Shown here: one piece after another, positions 1 through 6,435 of the stretch | Layout: every line of letters begins with the position of its first letter | Numbering within the stretch: the stretch's first letter is position 1 | Assembly: GCA_021812945.1 (NCBI GenBank) | Contig: JAKAMI010000004.1 | Coordinates: 1-47,099, forward strand | DNA: 47,099 bases | Direction of reading: 5' to 3' | Source: a bacterium | Lineage (GTDB): Bacteria; Patescibacteriota; UBA1384; XYA2-FULL-43-10; JAKAMI01 | Position numbers and translations under genes: made by a program | The notes under the pieces: generated by a model | Told to the model about the DNA's origin: nothing | The model's database searches: none | The model's input: only the letters and a program-made list of their open reading frames with translations

Positions 1-53
1 GCTCCCGGGATGACTACTCCGTAGGTGGTAGCACCACCAATTCTATCTTTCAT
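1..53 (-). CDS. N-terminus of an unrecognised protein running off the left edge
   Basis: Too short for the ORF track. On the minus strand an ATG at 53 opens 17 codons beginning MKDRIGGATTYGVV with no stop before the edge. A Shine-Dalgarno-like AAAGAGGTG lies three bases upstream of the ATG. The protein is not recognisable from this fragment. The leader can fold over the ribosome site (see the leader entry), which supports a real gene, but the coding call rests only on start, spacing and an open frame. Confidence 0.4.
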   Translation of the reverse strand, partial: MKDRIGGATTYGVVIPG

Positions 54-163
54 GGACACCTCTTTCCTAGGAGGTCATCTTAGCATTTTAGACGACCAAG
101 TGTCCACGATGTATCTGGACCTACACAGGTTTGATCACTAAGAAAACCACCAGATACATTTTT
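53..163 (-). promoter_or_regulatory. Structured leader of the left-edge gene
   Basis: Read on the minus strand, TGGACAC (101-107) can pair with GTGTCCA (53-59), which covers the start region, and ACCTC just upstream can pair with the GAGGT of the Shine-Dalgarno. Further out, ATGTATCTGG and CCAGATACAT form a 10-bp stem (about 108-163) with an inner ACCT/AGGT pair. On the plus strand that outer stem is followed by a T run. The pairings are seen in the sequence. A regulatory role, such as masking of the ribosome site, is inference. Confidence 0.3.
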
Positions 164-299
164 CCCTTGGAAAAAGAACCCTGTGTGTCGAGACAAGAAC
201 CCAGAATTTTAGATAAACGTCAAAATTTCTCCCGTTCAATAAAACTTGTATAAGTAGAGTCTTTTTGGTAAAACATGGATAAATAATCAAGGGGTTTAC

Positions 300-917
300 A
301 TGAAAAGTTTACTTATTACTGGCGCCCCTGGGACTGGCAAGACGACCCTGGCTCGACTTCTGTCACAACAACTGCCTGACTACCAGTGTTTGGGTACTGA
401 TATCATTCGTGAAATTGTGAGACTTTATTATCCGAAACTCAAATATCCTTGGTTTCACCTTTCCTCCGTTCAGGGCTATAAATTTGCCCCCAAGGGTTTA
501 GACCCGGTGGTCTGGGGTTATGAGAGCCAATCGAAGTTATTAGCTCCTTGTATTGATGCGATTTTACAAAGATTTGAGAAGGAAAGGGGAAACGTGATTT
601 TGGAAGGGGCGGCCCTCGTTTCAAAATTATCCAGTCAAATTTCAAATGCCAGCTTACAACAAGTTGTGATAAGCGTCCTGGACGAAAAACAACATTTAGA
701 ACAGTTGAGGCGGCAGGGTGAAACCAGATCAGTATATAAAATTGAAAATTTTCCCCAGATTAGGCATTTTCAAGAGTACCTTATTTCTCTAGCAGAACAA
801 AAAAACATCCCGGTTATTGATAACAAAGATCGACACGAGACCGTAAATAAAGTATTAGAACTGATATCTGACAAAACGCCTGACTGTCTGATATCGTTTG
901 GGTCAAAAAAACGGTGA
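300..917 (+). CDS. P-loop kinase-like ATPase (2-phosphoglycerate-kinase/zeta-like fold)
   Basis: The N-terminus carries a clean Walker A motif, GAPGTGKT, at residues 8-15, followed by LGTDIIREIVR, the usual layout of small P-loop kinases in which an Asp and Arg follow strand 2. A later VILEGAALV strand resembles the substrate-side strand of 2-phosphoglycerate kinases and related enzymes. At 205 aa it is about the size of an adenylate-kinase-type single-domain kinase. The substrate cannot be read from sequence. It stands alone and converges with the HAD gene, with only one base between the two stops. A uridine-kinase, shikimate-kinase or zeta-toxin relative is possible. Confidence 0.7.
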   Translation: MKSLLITGAPGTGKTTLARLLSQQLPDYQCLGTDIIREIVRLYYPKLKYPWFHLSSVQGYKFAPKGLDPVVWGYESQSKLLAPCIDAILQRFEKERGNVILEGAALVSKLSSQISNASLQQVVISVLDEKQHLEQLRRQGETRSVYKIENFPQIRHFQEYLISLAEQKNIPVIDNKDRHETVNKVLELISDKTPDCLISFGSKKR

Positions 918-918
918 T

Positions 919-1584
919 TCAAGATGTCTTCAACCTGCTAAAAACGGTTAAGTCTACCTGTTTGAGAGAATCGAGGATAATATCGGCTTGGCACAGGTTT
1001 TGCGGCGGAGTGTTGGAGTTTTTGACGGCGATACAGAAACAACCAGCAGCTTTAGCGGAAAGGATACCATTGGTAGCGTCTTCGAGAACCACGCACTCCT
1101 TGGGTTTCAGACCGAGCCGTTTTGCGGCTAAAAGGTAAGGTTCGGGGTGGGGTTTGCCGTTTTTGACATGATCGGATGAAACAATCTCATCAAAATATTT
1201 GTGAAGTTTGAACTTACCTAGAATCGTCTCGATCCAGTGACTGGTTCCTGAGGAGGCGATCGCGACTTTTAGTCCTTTTTTTCTAAAAAACTTGAGTGAT
1301 TTTTTAAGACCGGGCATCAGCTCCAAGCCCTGTTCAACTAGCTCGTAAAGAATCTGATGGCGTTCTTTCCAAGCCTGATCGTAGGACATTTCCAGCGAAA
1401 AAATTTCGATCATTCGGGGTACAATTTCCGAAATTCGTTTGCCAATAAAACTAGAATGGATTTCTTCAGTGAACAAGTCGAAATCTCCACCATGCCGTTC
1501 AACTAAAACCCGCCAGCTTTCCTGGTGAAGCGGTTCAGAGTTGATCATAAGATCATCTAGATCATAAATCGCGGCTTTGATCAT
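919..1584 (-). CDS. HAD-superfamily hydrolase, beta-phosphoglucomutase/phosphatase-like
   Basis: The track ORF is longer, but the HAD domain starts at MIKAAIYDLDDLMINSE, so I place the start at 1584 (221 aa). Motif I is DLDDLM (the nucleophile Asp is normally in DxDGT; here the second Asp is retained and the Gly is Asp). Motif II is VAIASSGT, the motif III Lys lies near HVKNGKPHPE, and motif IV is VVLEDATNG. The helical cap sits between motifs I and II, the beta-PGM-like (subclass I) arrangement. The ATG overlaps the TGA of the 51-aa gene upstream (ATGA), so translation is probably coupled. The substrate, a sugar phosphate or other phosphomonoester, is not determinable. Confidence 0.85.
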   Translation of the reverse strand: MIKAAIYDLDDLMINSEPLHQESWRVLVERHGGDFDLFTEEIHSSFIGKRISEIVPRMIEIFSLEMSYDQAWKERHQILYELVEQGLELMPGLKKSLKFFRKKGLKVAIASSGTSHWIETILGKFKLHKYFDEIVSSDHVKNGKPHPEPYLLAAKRLGLKPKECVVLEDATNGILSAKAAGCFCIAVKNSNTPPQNLCQADIILDSLKQVDLTVFSRLKTS

Positions 1585-1736
1585 TCGACCTTGGAATTTT
1601 CGATCAGTTTTTTGATACTCTCGGGCATTTCGCGGCAGGCGCAGTTTTTGGCATGAGTGACATGCCATTTTATGCGCTCATCAATACTCGGATTTTTGGG
1701 CATCCTATTTTTCAAATGCCAGTCTTTGTTGATCAT
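1581..1736 (-). CDS. 51-aa hypothetical protein coupled to the HAD hydrolase
   Basis: Below the ORF-track cutoff. The protein begins MINKDWHLKNRMPKNPSI and contains HAKNCACREMP, a short Cys/His cluster (His, Cys, Cys) that could bind a metal, then a basic amphipathic helix. The stop TGA overlaps the ATG of the HAD gene, the classic arrangement for translational coupling, and both read the same strand. A second possible start is Met12 (MPKNPSI). I do not recognise the family. Its position suggests a regulator or partner of the phosphatase, which is inference. Confidence 0.6.
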   Translation of the reverse strand: MINKDWHLKNRMPKNPSIDERIKWHVTHAKNCACREMPESIKKLIENSKVE

Positions 1737-1750
1737 AATTTCTGCTTGTC
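1729..1750. repeat. Left direct repeat flanking hicBA
   Basis: TTGATCATAATTTCTGCTTG, which recurs in the same orientation at 2321-2342 with 20 of 22 positions identical. This copy contains the start codon (CAT on the plus strand) of the 51-aa gene. See the hicBA finding. Confidence 0.7.
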
Positions 1751-1791
1751 AAAATGTTTGTTTGGCCATATCATCCTTGTACTATCTGGTT

Positions 1792-2016
1792 TTATCGAAA
1801 ATCACTCTCTTTGAGACCAGACTGAAGTAGAATAGATTGAAATGTGCCGTGAGGGATTTCCTTTTTGCTCATTTTAATAATCACTGTTCGCACCACTTTT
1901 CCGGTTTTTCGAAATTTACCATGCGAGCCCCTCTGGGAAACAAAAAAGAAGCCCTTATCTGTAAGGACTTTGATGACCAGTCTAAGCTGGATAGGTTTAG
2001 GCATGTTTGAAAACAA
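1792..2016 (-). CDS. hicA: HicA-type toxin (mRNA interferase)
   Basis: A 74-aa basic protein with the HicA/YcfA signature: a GFFFVSQRGSHGKF segment carrying the conserved GSH with the catalytic His, and then KKEIPHGTFQSIL. In the family this double-stranded-RNA-binding-like fold cleaves mRNA. Length is typical (60-80 aa). The start overlaps the end of hicB by 20 bases, with the antitoxin gene first, so translation is probably coupled. A second in-frame Met (MPKP) four codons in is an equally good start. Nothing key appears missing, so the toxin is probably active. Confidence 0.9.
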   Translation of the reverse strand: MFSNMPKPIQLRLVIKVLTDKGFFFVSQRGSHGKFRKTGKVVRTVIIKMSKKEIPHGTFQSILLQSGLKESDFR

Positions 2017-2218
2017 GTGGAACGATATCCAACCTTTCCACCTTTGTTATTTTGGAAACGGGTGTATCTTCAAAATACAACTCCAGGGCTTCCAAAAGGC
2101 ATGCTATCGCTTCATCTTTTGTACTGCCAAAACTAGATATTCCGGTGTTCAGATTCCATGATATATAGCTTTTGCCGTCTTTCCAAACCACGTTTTTTAG
2201 ATCGATTTTACGCATCAT
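1997..2218 (-). CDS. hicB: HicB-type antitoxin
   Basis: A 73-aa protein with the HicB partial RNase-H-like fold: short strands (KSYISWNLNTGISSFG), then the STKDEAIACLLEALELYF helix typical of HicB antitoxins. It ends soon after this core, so the C-terminal ribbon-helix-helix or HTH DNA-binding domain of longer HicB proteins is absent. It precedes hicA and overlaps it by 20 bases. Two tandem start codons (MMRK) exist. A good sigma70 promoter with an inverted repeat over its -10 lies about 30 bases upstream. Confidence 0.85.
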   Translation of the reverse strand: MMRKIDLKNVVWKDGKSYISWNLNTGISSFGSTKDEAIACLLEALELYFEDTPVSKITKVERLDIVPLVFKHA

Positions 2219-2238
2219 TTATCCATCTTTTGACTTCC

Positions 2239-2275
2239 TTGATCTTATCATATAGATTAGGATCAAATTAGTCAA
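2239..2275 (-). promoter_or_regulatory. hicBA promoter with inverted repeat over the -10
   Basis: On the minus strand, TTGACT (2275-2270), a 17-bp spacer and TATGAT (2252-2247). TTGATC/GATCAA arms (2261-2266 and 2239-2244) flank the -10, a plausible operator for autoregulation by the HicAB complex. The motifs are seen; the binding is inferred. Confidence 0.6.
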
Positions 2276-2320
2276 ATCAATAAATTTCTAACGGGCTAAA
2301 ATATAACTTTTTCTTTGGCT

Positions 2321-2342
2321 TTGATCATAATTCCTGCTTGAC
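2321..2342. repeat. Right direct repeat flanking hicBA
   Basis: TTGATCATAATTCCTGCTTG, 20/22 identical to 1729-1750. On the minus strand it supplies an ATG followed by a short open stretch (MIKAKEKVIF, then stop) that looks like a relic of a duplicated gene start. Confidence 0.7.
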
Positions 2343-2405
2343 TTTATAACGACCTCATTATAGCACAGCCGGTCCGGATCTGAAGATTGCAAGTAATTCG
2401 AAGGG

Positions 2406-2435
2406 TAGACATGAACCGGTAAATTCTGGTAAACT
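2406..2435 (+). promoter_or_regulatory. Promoter of the PAP2 gene, apparently leaderless
   Basis: TAGACA (2406-2411), 18-bp spacer, TAAACT (2430-2435), then seven bases to the ATG at 2443. Transcription would begin at or next to the start codon, and no Shine-Dalgarno is present. Confidence 0.45.
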
Positions 2436-2442
2436 TAGACTC

Positions 2443-2913
2443 ATGGATTCCATTATCGTATATAGTGCCAAATATTTACTATTTCTCTCGCTTGTAGTTG
2501 CCGGCATTGCTTTTTTGTATACCGACAGGACTACGAAAATAAAAACTATCTGGCTCGGTCTGATAGCCTCGCCGATAGCCCTTATCATTACCGAAATATT
2601 CGGAAGATTGGTCTATGATCCCAGACCGTTTGTTGTCGACAATATCCAACCGCTTTTCGAACATGCCGCCGACAACGGATTTCCTTCCGACCACGCGCTC
2701 GCAGCCGCGCTTGTGGCTTTCGTGGTGTTTTCGTTCAATAAAAAAGTCGGTTTTGTTCTGATAGTATTCACTATTTTGATCGGAGTAGCGAGAATCCTGG
2801 CTCGGGTCCATCATCTGCTCGACATCGTCGGAGGCATATCGATTGCGCTGGTTTCGGTAGTGTCGGCATACTATATCTTAAAAGCCTACTATCCGGCGAG
2901 ACGTTCGAGTTAA
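2443..2913 (+). CDS. PAP2-family membrane phosphatase (undecaprenyl-diphosphatase-like)
   Basis: A 156-aa integral membrane protein with the three PAP2 phosphatase motifs: a KX6RP-like stretch around RLVYDPRPF, GFPSDHA, and ARILARVHHLLDIVGG (the R-x5-H-x3-D type), where the two His form and release the phospho-enzyme. Four to five hydrophobic segments frame them. In bacteria this group (BcrC/PgpB) dephosphorylates undecaprenyl pyrophosphate to recycle the wall lipid carrier, or other lipid phosphates. Its length fits a single-domain member. Which lipid is used is inference. Confidence 0.85.
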   Translation: MDSIIVYSAKYLLFLSLVVAGIAFLYTDRTTKIKTIWLGLIASPIALIITEIFGRLVYDPRPFVVDNIQPLFEHAADNGFPSDHALAAALVAFVVFSFNKKVGFVLIVFTILIGVARILARVHHLLDIVGGISIALVSVVSAYYILKAYYPARRSS

Positions 2914-2944
2914 AAATCTCGGATTGACGGCAGGCGACAGTGGT

Positions 2945-3265
2945 TTACTTCTTTTCTTCTTTCAATTGCGGTTTGCAGACCATGGCTCCGCCCCGAACCG
3001 GACAGATGAGATGGCAGGAACAATCGCCAAGGCAGTTTTCGGGATGAACGGCAACCGATACTTTTTTACCATTTCGCTCTTGCAGTTCATAACAGTGACC
3101 GGTACAAACCTTTAGGCACATCCCGCAACCGGTGCATTTTTCCGGATCGACGTATTCCAAAAACGTCGGAATCCACGCCTTACCATTTTTTCGAACATTT
3201 GTCGTCCAACTCTGTCCCGTATCTAAATGATCTCCCAGAATTGAACAGCACTCTTTTTCAGTCAT
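2945..3265 (-). CDS. 2x[4Fe-4S] ferredoxin, FdxB (ferredoxin III)-like
   Basis: Start set at 3265 (106 aa) because AAAGGAG lies seven bases upstream; the track ORF's extra nine residues precede it. A WIPTFLEYVDPEKCTGCGMC core resembles nif-associated ferredoxin III proteins: a first canonical C-x2-C-x2-C-x3-C cluster (CTGCGMCLKVC). The second, CLGDCSCHLICP, is C-x3-C-x-C-x3-CP, with the second Cys shifted by one residue, plus extra Cys at the N-terminus (ECC). It would carry electrons in the cytoplasm. Its partner is unknown; no nitrogenase genes are present, so the resemblance is of fold only. Confidence 0.8.
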   Translation of the reverse strand: MTEKECCSILGDHLDTGQSWTTNVRKNGKAWIPTFLEYVDPEKCTGCGMCLKVCTGHCYELQERNGKKVSVAVHPENCLGDCSCHLICPVRGGAMVCKPQLKEEKK

Positions 3266-3303
3266 AATTTTTCTCCTTTTAGTTAGATTCAATTGTCTAC
3301 GAC

Positions 3304-4002
3304 CTAGTTAAATTTTCTCAAAATTTCTTCCACGGAGGCGTCGGCGAAGATTTTCATAGTATCAAATATTTTGAGAGTGGGGTGTTTGGGGATTAGAAGC
3401 TGTAAGTCGGTGCAGGCGAGAACCACACAGTCAACATTTTTATTCTCAAAATCGTTAATAATACGGATCAACTCTTCCCGATCGTGGTTGTTTTGTCGTC
3501 CGTTGACCAGATTCAAAATAAACTTTCCCATTTTGGCTTGTTCGAAATCGTTGGGTTTTTCAAACTCGAGACCATTTTTTTCGAAGGCGTTTTCATAGAG
3601 TTTGTTCTCGATGGTTGCGGAAGTCGAAACGATGCCGACCTTTTTTAAATTATTTTTCTTCAGAAACTTAACCGTTTCCTCGACGATACTTAAAACCGGG
3701 ACGGAAACGGCATTTCTAATCTCGTCTATGAAGACATGCAAAGAGTTGCACGGCATGACGATGAAGTCGGCTCCGGCTTTTTCCAATCTCTCGGCTTCTG
3801 CGACTAAGTAGGGAATATATCTCTTTGAACCGACATTTTTAGTTATCAGATCTTCCTCAATCCGGTAGGGCAGCGGCACGCTGGCGATGATGACGCCGGG
3901 TCTGGCGATTTTGGATCTTTTTTGGCACGAAAAAACCAGGTCGAGGTAAAACTCCGACGTGGTTTCCGGTCCAAGACCTCCGATGATGCCGATAGTTTTC
4001 AT
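3304..4002 (-). CDS. Aspartate/glutamate racemase family protein
   Basis: The track ORF (386 aa) reads back through the tRNA gene; the real protein starts at MKTIGIIGGLGPETT (4002; 232 aa), the standard N-terminus of the Asp/Glu/hydantoin racemase family. Both catalytic cysteines are present: IVMPCNSLH in the first half and VVLACTDLQLL in the second, the two-base pair that inverts the alpha carbon without PLP. The likely product is D-aspartate or D-glutamate for wall peptides. It begins 49 bases after tRNA-Ser on the same strand and may share its transcript. Aspartate versus glutamate specificity is not resolved. Confidence 0.88.
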   Translation of the reverse strand: MKTIGIIGGLGPETTSEFYLDLVFSCQKRSKIARPGVIIASVPLPYRIEEDLITKNVGSKRYIPYLVAEAERLEKAGADFIVMPCNSLHVFIDEIRNAVSVPVLSIVEETVKFLKKNNLKKVGIVSTSATIENKLYENAFEKNGLEFEKPNDFEQAKMGKFILNLVNGRQNNHDREELIRIINDFENKNVDCVVLACTDLQLLIPKHPTLKIFDTMKIFADASVEEILRKFN

Positions 4003-4050
4003 TTTAAATTGGTTAAAATCTTTTCTATATCTTCTACATCGTCGAGATGC

Positions 4051-4139
4051 TGGCGGAAGGAGAGGGATTCGAACCCTCGATACCTTGCGGTATACACGCT
4101 TTCCAAGCGTGCGCACTAGACCAACTATGCGATCCTTCC
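4051..4139 (-). tRNA. tRNA-Ser (anticodon GGA), class II, CCA encoded
   Basis: Minus strand: acceptor GGAAGGA pairs with TCCTTCC, followed by discriminator G and an encoded CCA. The anticodon stem CACGC/GCGTG encloses TTGGAAA, giving anticodon GGA (4102-4104). A long variable arm (TATACCGCAAGGTA) marks a class II tRNA, and the T arm is GAGGG-TTCGAAT-CCCTC. It is uninterrupted, unlike tRNA-Asn further on. Confidence 0.97.
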
Positions 4140-4199
4140 GTGACTTTAATTTAGCAGAAAGAGGCTGATTTTTAAAGACCGAAATCAAGAATGTAAGAA

Positions 4200-4430
4200 A
4201 AGAAAGAGCCTGTGGCACACGAAGTCCACAGGCTTGCGAGTCGGCTGCCGGCCGGGTACATCCCGATTTGTCGGCTAACCGTACGGCTAGTGGAGGACAC
4301 TCAGGGGAGGACGTCAACCAGCGCAGTCGCCATTCCGGCGGTATACCGGACGGGGTCAAACCGGTATCTGCGAGGCTACTCGGGAAGATGTCGCATCTCT
4401 TCCTTTTCGCGATTGACGCGCCTACCCTTA
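4200..4430 (-). ncRNA. Candidate structured non-coding RNA with own promoter and terminator
   Basis: A 370-base gap between tRNA-Ser and dnaG holds no convincing ORF on either strand but has a complete minus-strand transcription unit: a TTGACT-17-TATTAC promoter (4464-4436), about 230 GC-rich bases, and the hairpin AGCCTGTGG/CCACAGGCT (4207-4234) followed by CTCTTTCTTTTC. Inside are further stems, including GGAAGA/TCTTCC, ATACCGG/CCGGTAT and CGGG/CCCG. I see no RNase P, tmRNA or SRP signature sequences. A 6S-like or lineage-specific RNA is possible. The track's translations here lack protein-like character. Confidence 0.5.
4207..4234 (-). terminator. Intrinsic terminator of the candidate ncRNA
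   Basis: Perfect 9-bp stem AGCCTGTGG/CCACAGGCT with a 10-base loop. On the minus strand it is followed by CTCTTTCTTTTC. Confidence 0.7.
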
Positions 4431-4435
4431 CCGCA

Positions 4436-4464
4436 GTAATACCAATACCGCTAAGAGAAGTCAA
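4436..4464 (-). promoter_or_regulatory. Promoter of the candidate ncRNA
   Basis: TTGACT (4464-4459), 17-bp spacer, TATTAC (4441-4436) on the minus strand, aimed away from dnaG. Confidence 0.5.
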
Positions 4465-4485
4465 CGGGGTGGAAAATAGCTCCTG

Positions 4486-4513
4486 TTTACAAGCGGGCTG
4501 GTTATGTTATGTT
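4486..4513 (+). promoter_or_regulatory. dnaG promoter, leaderless arrangement
   Basis: TTTACA (4486-4491), 16-bp spacer, TATGTT (4508-4513), then seven bases to ATG 4521. This supports 4521 as the start instead of the upstream ATG at 4509, which would lie inside the -10. Confidence 0.5.
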
Positions 4514-4520
4514 TAAAACT

Positions 4521-6302
4521 ATGAACGATGAAGTTGAGGAGATCAAGCGCAAGATCGACATCGTGGAGTTTATCGGCTCCTATGTCACCTTGAAAAAAGC
4601 CGGAACCAATTACAAAGGTCTCTGTCCTTTTCACAACGAAAAAACACCGTCGATGATGGTCTCGCCGGAGAAGCAGATTTTCAAGTGCTTTGGTTGCTCG
4701 GAGGGTGGCGACGTATTTTCTTTCTTAATGAAAATAGAGGCGCTGGGTTTTGGCGATGCTCTAAAAACCCTGGCGGTCAAAGCCGGCGTAACCCTGAAAC
4801 CCAGGTATTTCGAAAAGCTTACTTCGGGGGAGCAGCCGGGGCAAAAAAGCCGACTTTTAGAGTTAAATGAACTGGCGGGCAGAGTTTATCACAAAGTCTT
4901 GGTTGATCACCCCAAAGCGGTTAAAGCCCGTGAGTACCTAGATGGGAGAGGTATCACTCAAAAAACTATCGAGGAGTTCAACTTTGGCTATGCGCCAGAC
5001 TCCTGGGACTTTCTGATCCGTTTCTGCGAGAAGCACGGCTACACCGAAAAGGAGCTCATACTCTCGGGTTTGGCCGTTCGCAAGAATCAGATCGAGAATA
5101 GCTCAAACAACCGCCAAAGTTACGATCGTTTCCGCGGTCGGATAATGTTCCCGATTTGCAACATCCTCGGCTCCACTGTCGCTTTTACCGGACGAGACTT
5201 GGTGGACAGGGAAAACTCTCCCAAATATTTGAATTCTTCGGAGTCGCCGATCTACCACAAAAGTCTGATTATCTACGGTTTGGACAAGGCCAAGATCGAG
5301 ATCAAAAAGACCGACCGAGTTATTATTGTCGAAGGACAGATGGATGTAGTCGCTTGCCACCAAGCGGGTTTTAGAAATGTCGTTGCCACTTCTGGCACCT
5401 CGTTGACCAAAGAGATGTTGGAAACTCTGAGTCGATACACCTTCAACATTTACTTCTGCTTCGATAGCGATAATGCCGGCCAGCTGGCTCTAAAGCGGGC
5501 CATTGGTCTGGCAGGGGAACTGGATCTCGGGACTAAGGTTGTCACTCTTCCTAAAGAATTCAAGGATCCGGACGAAGCCATTCAAAAAGATCCGAAAAAC
5601 TGGCCGGAGGCGGTGGAGAGAGCCAAGCCCGGGCTTGAGCATCTCGTAGACATTTACACCTCCAACCTGAACGATATTAACGATAAGCGAGCGGCGCAGA
5701 AAGAGTTGCTGCCGCTGATAAAAATTCTAAAGAGTGAGACGGAAAAGGAGTACTATATTAAGTATTTAGCCAAGAAGTTACTGGTCACCGAACAAACGTT
5801 AATAGAGGAGATGAGGCGACTTAAAGTCCAAGAGTCCAAAAGTCCGGAAGTCCAAAAGGAAGAAGAAACCGGAAGTGAATTATCGGATCAGGAAAAGCTG
5901 TTGGCGGTGTTGTTGGAGAAGCCGGCAGTACTGAAAGATCAACTTGGAAAAGCTGTTCAGTTACTGCGGCCGATGGGGGAGTTTGAGCGATTGATCATCA
6001 AAATAAAGCAGCTTGATCCGGTCGATGAAAAAACTGTTAGCGATATTTTAAAACAAACGGTCAAGAAAGACCGCCTCAAAGAGATTTGGCTGGGGTTAAT
6101 GTCGGAGTTGGACGATCCCGAGGCAGGAATTAACGACCTAGCCGAGGATCTACTAAAAGGACTAAAAAAGGCGAGTCTGGAGGACAGAAAAAACATCATT
6201 TTGAAACAAATCTCCGAAGCCGACTCAAAGGGCGACAAGAAGCTTTGCCTCAAATTGCTAAAGGAGCTCAATTCTGTTATAATCAACGGTAGTAAGGAGT
6301 AG
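4521..6302 (+). CDS. dnaG: DNA primase DnaG
   Basis: Makes RNA primers at the replication fork. In order: an N-terminal CHC2 zinc finger (CPFHNEKTPS ... FKCFGC), the catalytic core with the GYAPDSWDFL segment, a Toprim domain (IIVEGQMDVVACH and CFDSDNAGQLA, holding the metal-binding Glu and DxD acids), and a divergent C-terminal region for helicase binding. It has 593 aa from ATG 4521; the track start at 4509 adds MFKT but lies within the probable -10. It is followed after about 130 bases by rpoD in the same direction, the conserved macromolecular-synthesis order without rpsU. No truncation is seen. Confidence 0.97.
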   Translation: MNDEVEEIKRKIDIVEFIGSYVTLKKAGTNYKGLCPFHNEKTPSMMVSPEKQIFKCFGCSEGGDVFSFLMKIEALGFGDALKTLAVKAGVTLKPRYFEKLTSGEQPGQKSRLLELNELAGRVYHKVLVDHPKAVKAREYLDGRGITQKTIEEFNFGYAPDSWDFLIRFCEKHGYTEKELILSGLAVRKNQIENSSNNRQSYDRFRGRIMFPICNILGSTVAFTGRDLVDRENSPKYLNSSESPIYHKSLIIYGLDKAKIEIKKTDRVIIVEGQMDVVACHQAGFRNVVATSGTSLTKEMLETLSRYTFNIYFCFDSDNAGQLALKRAIGLAGELDLGTKVVTLPKEFKDPDEAIQKDPKNWPEAVERAKPGLEHLVDIYTSNLNDINDKRAAQKELLPLIKILKSETEKEYYIKYLAKKLLVTEQTLIEEMRRLKVQESKSPEVQKEEETGSELSDQEKLLAVLLEKPAVLKDQLGKAVQLLRPMGEFERLIIKIKQLDPVDEKTVSDILKQTVKKDRLKEIWLGLMSELDDPEAGINDLAEDLLKGLKKASLEDRKNIILKQISEADSKGDKKLCLKLLKELNSVIINGSKE

Positions 6303-6345
6303 ACTCTCGCGGATCTCATGGACGAACATTTTAAAGTTTAGCAAA

Positions 6346-6395
6346 CTTGTGAGTGATAACAGTCTTTTTAGATCAGCAAAGACTGTCATCATCAG
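6346..6395. repeat. Inverted repeat between dnaG and rpoD
   Basis: ACAGTCTTT and AAAGACTGT form a 9-bp stem with a ten-base loop. There is no T run after it, so an attenuator, RNA-processing site or weak terminator is possible. The word ACAGTCTT recurs in a longer hairpin near 44230. Confidence 0.5.
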
Positions 6396-6435
6396 CTGAG
6401 ATGATTTGTGTATTAATTACATTGTTATAAAAAAA

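Noticed and set aside
914-1138. 74-aa ORF after the P-loop kinase
   Set aside because: Antisense to the HAD gene and without a ribosome site.
3304-4464. 386-aa ORF as one protein
   Set aside because: Its first 154 codons read through tRNA-Ser and the ncRNA-like region. The racemase fold begins at 4002.
6346-6395. Strong terminator between dnaG and rpoD
   Set aside because: The 9-bp stem lacks a T run after it, so I list it only as an inverted repeat.
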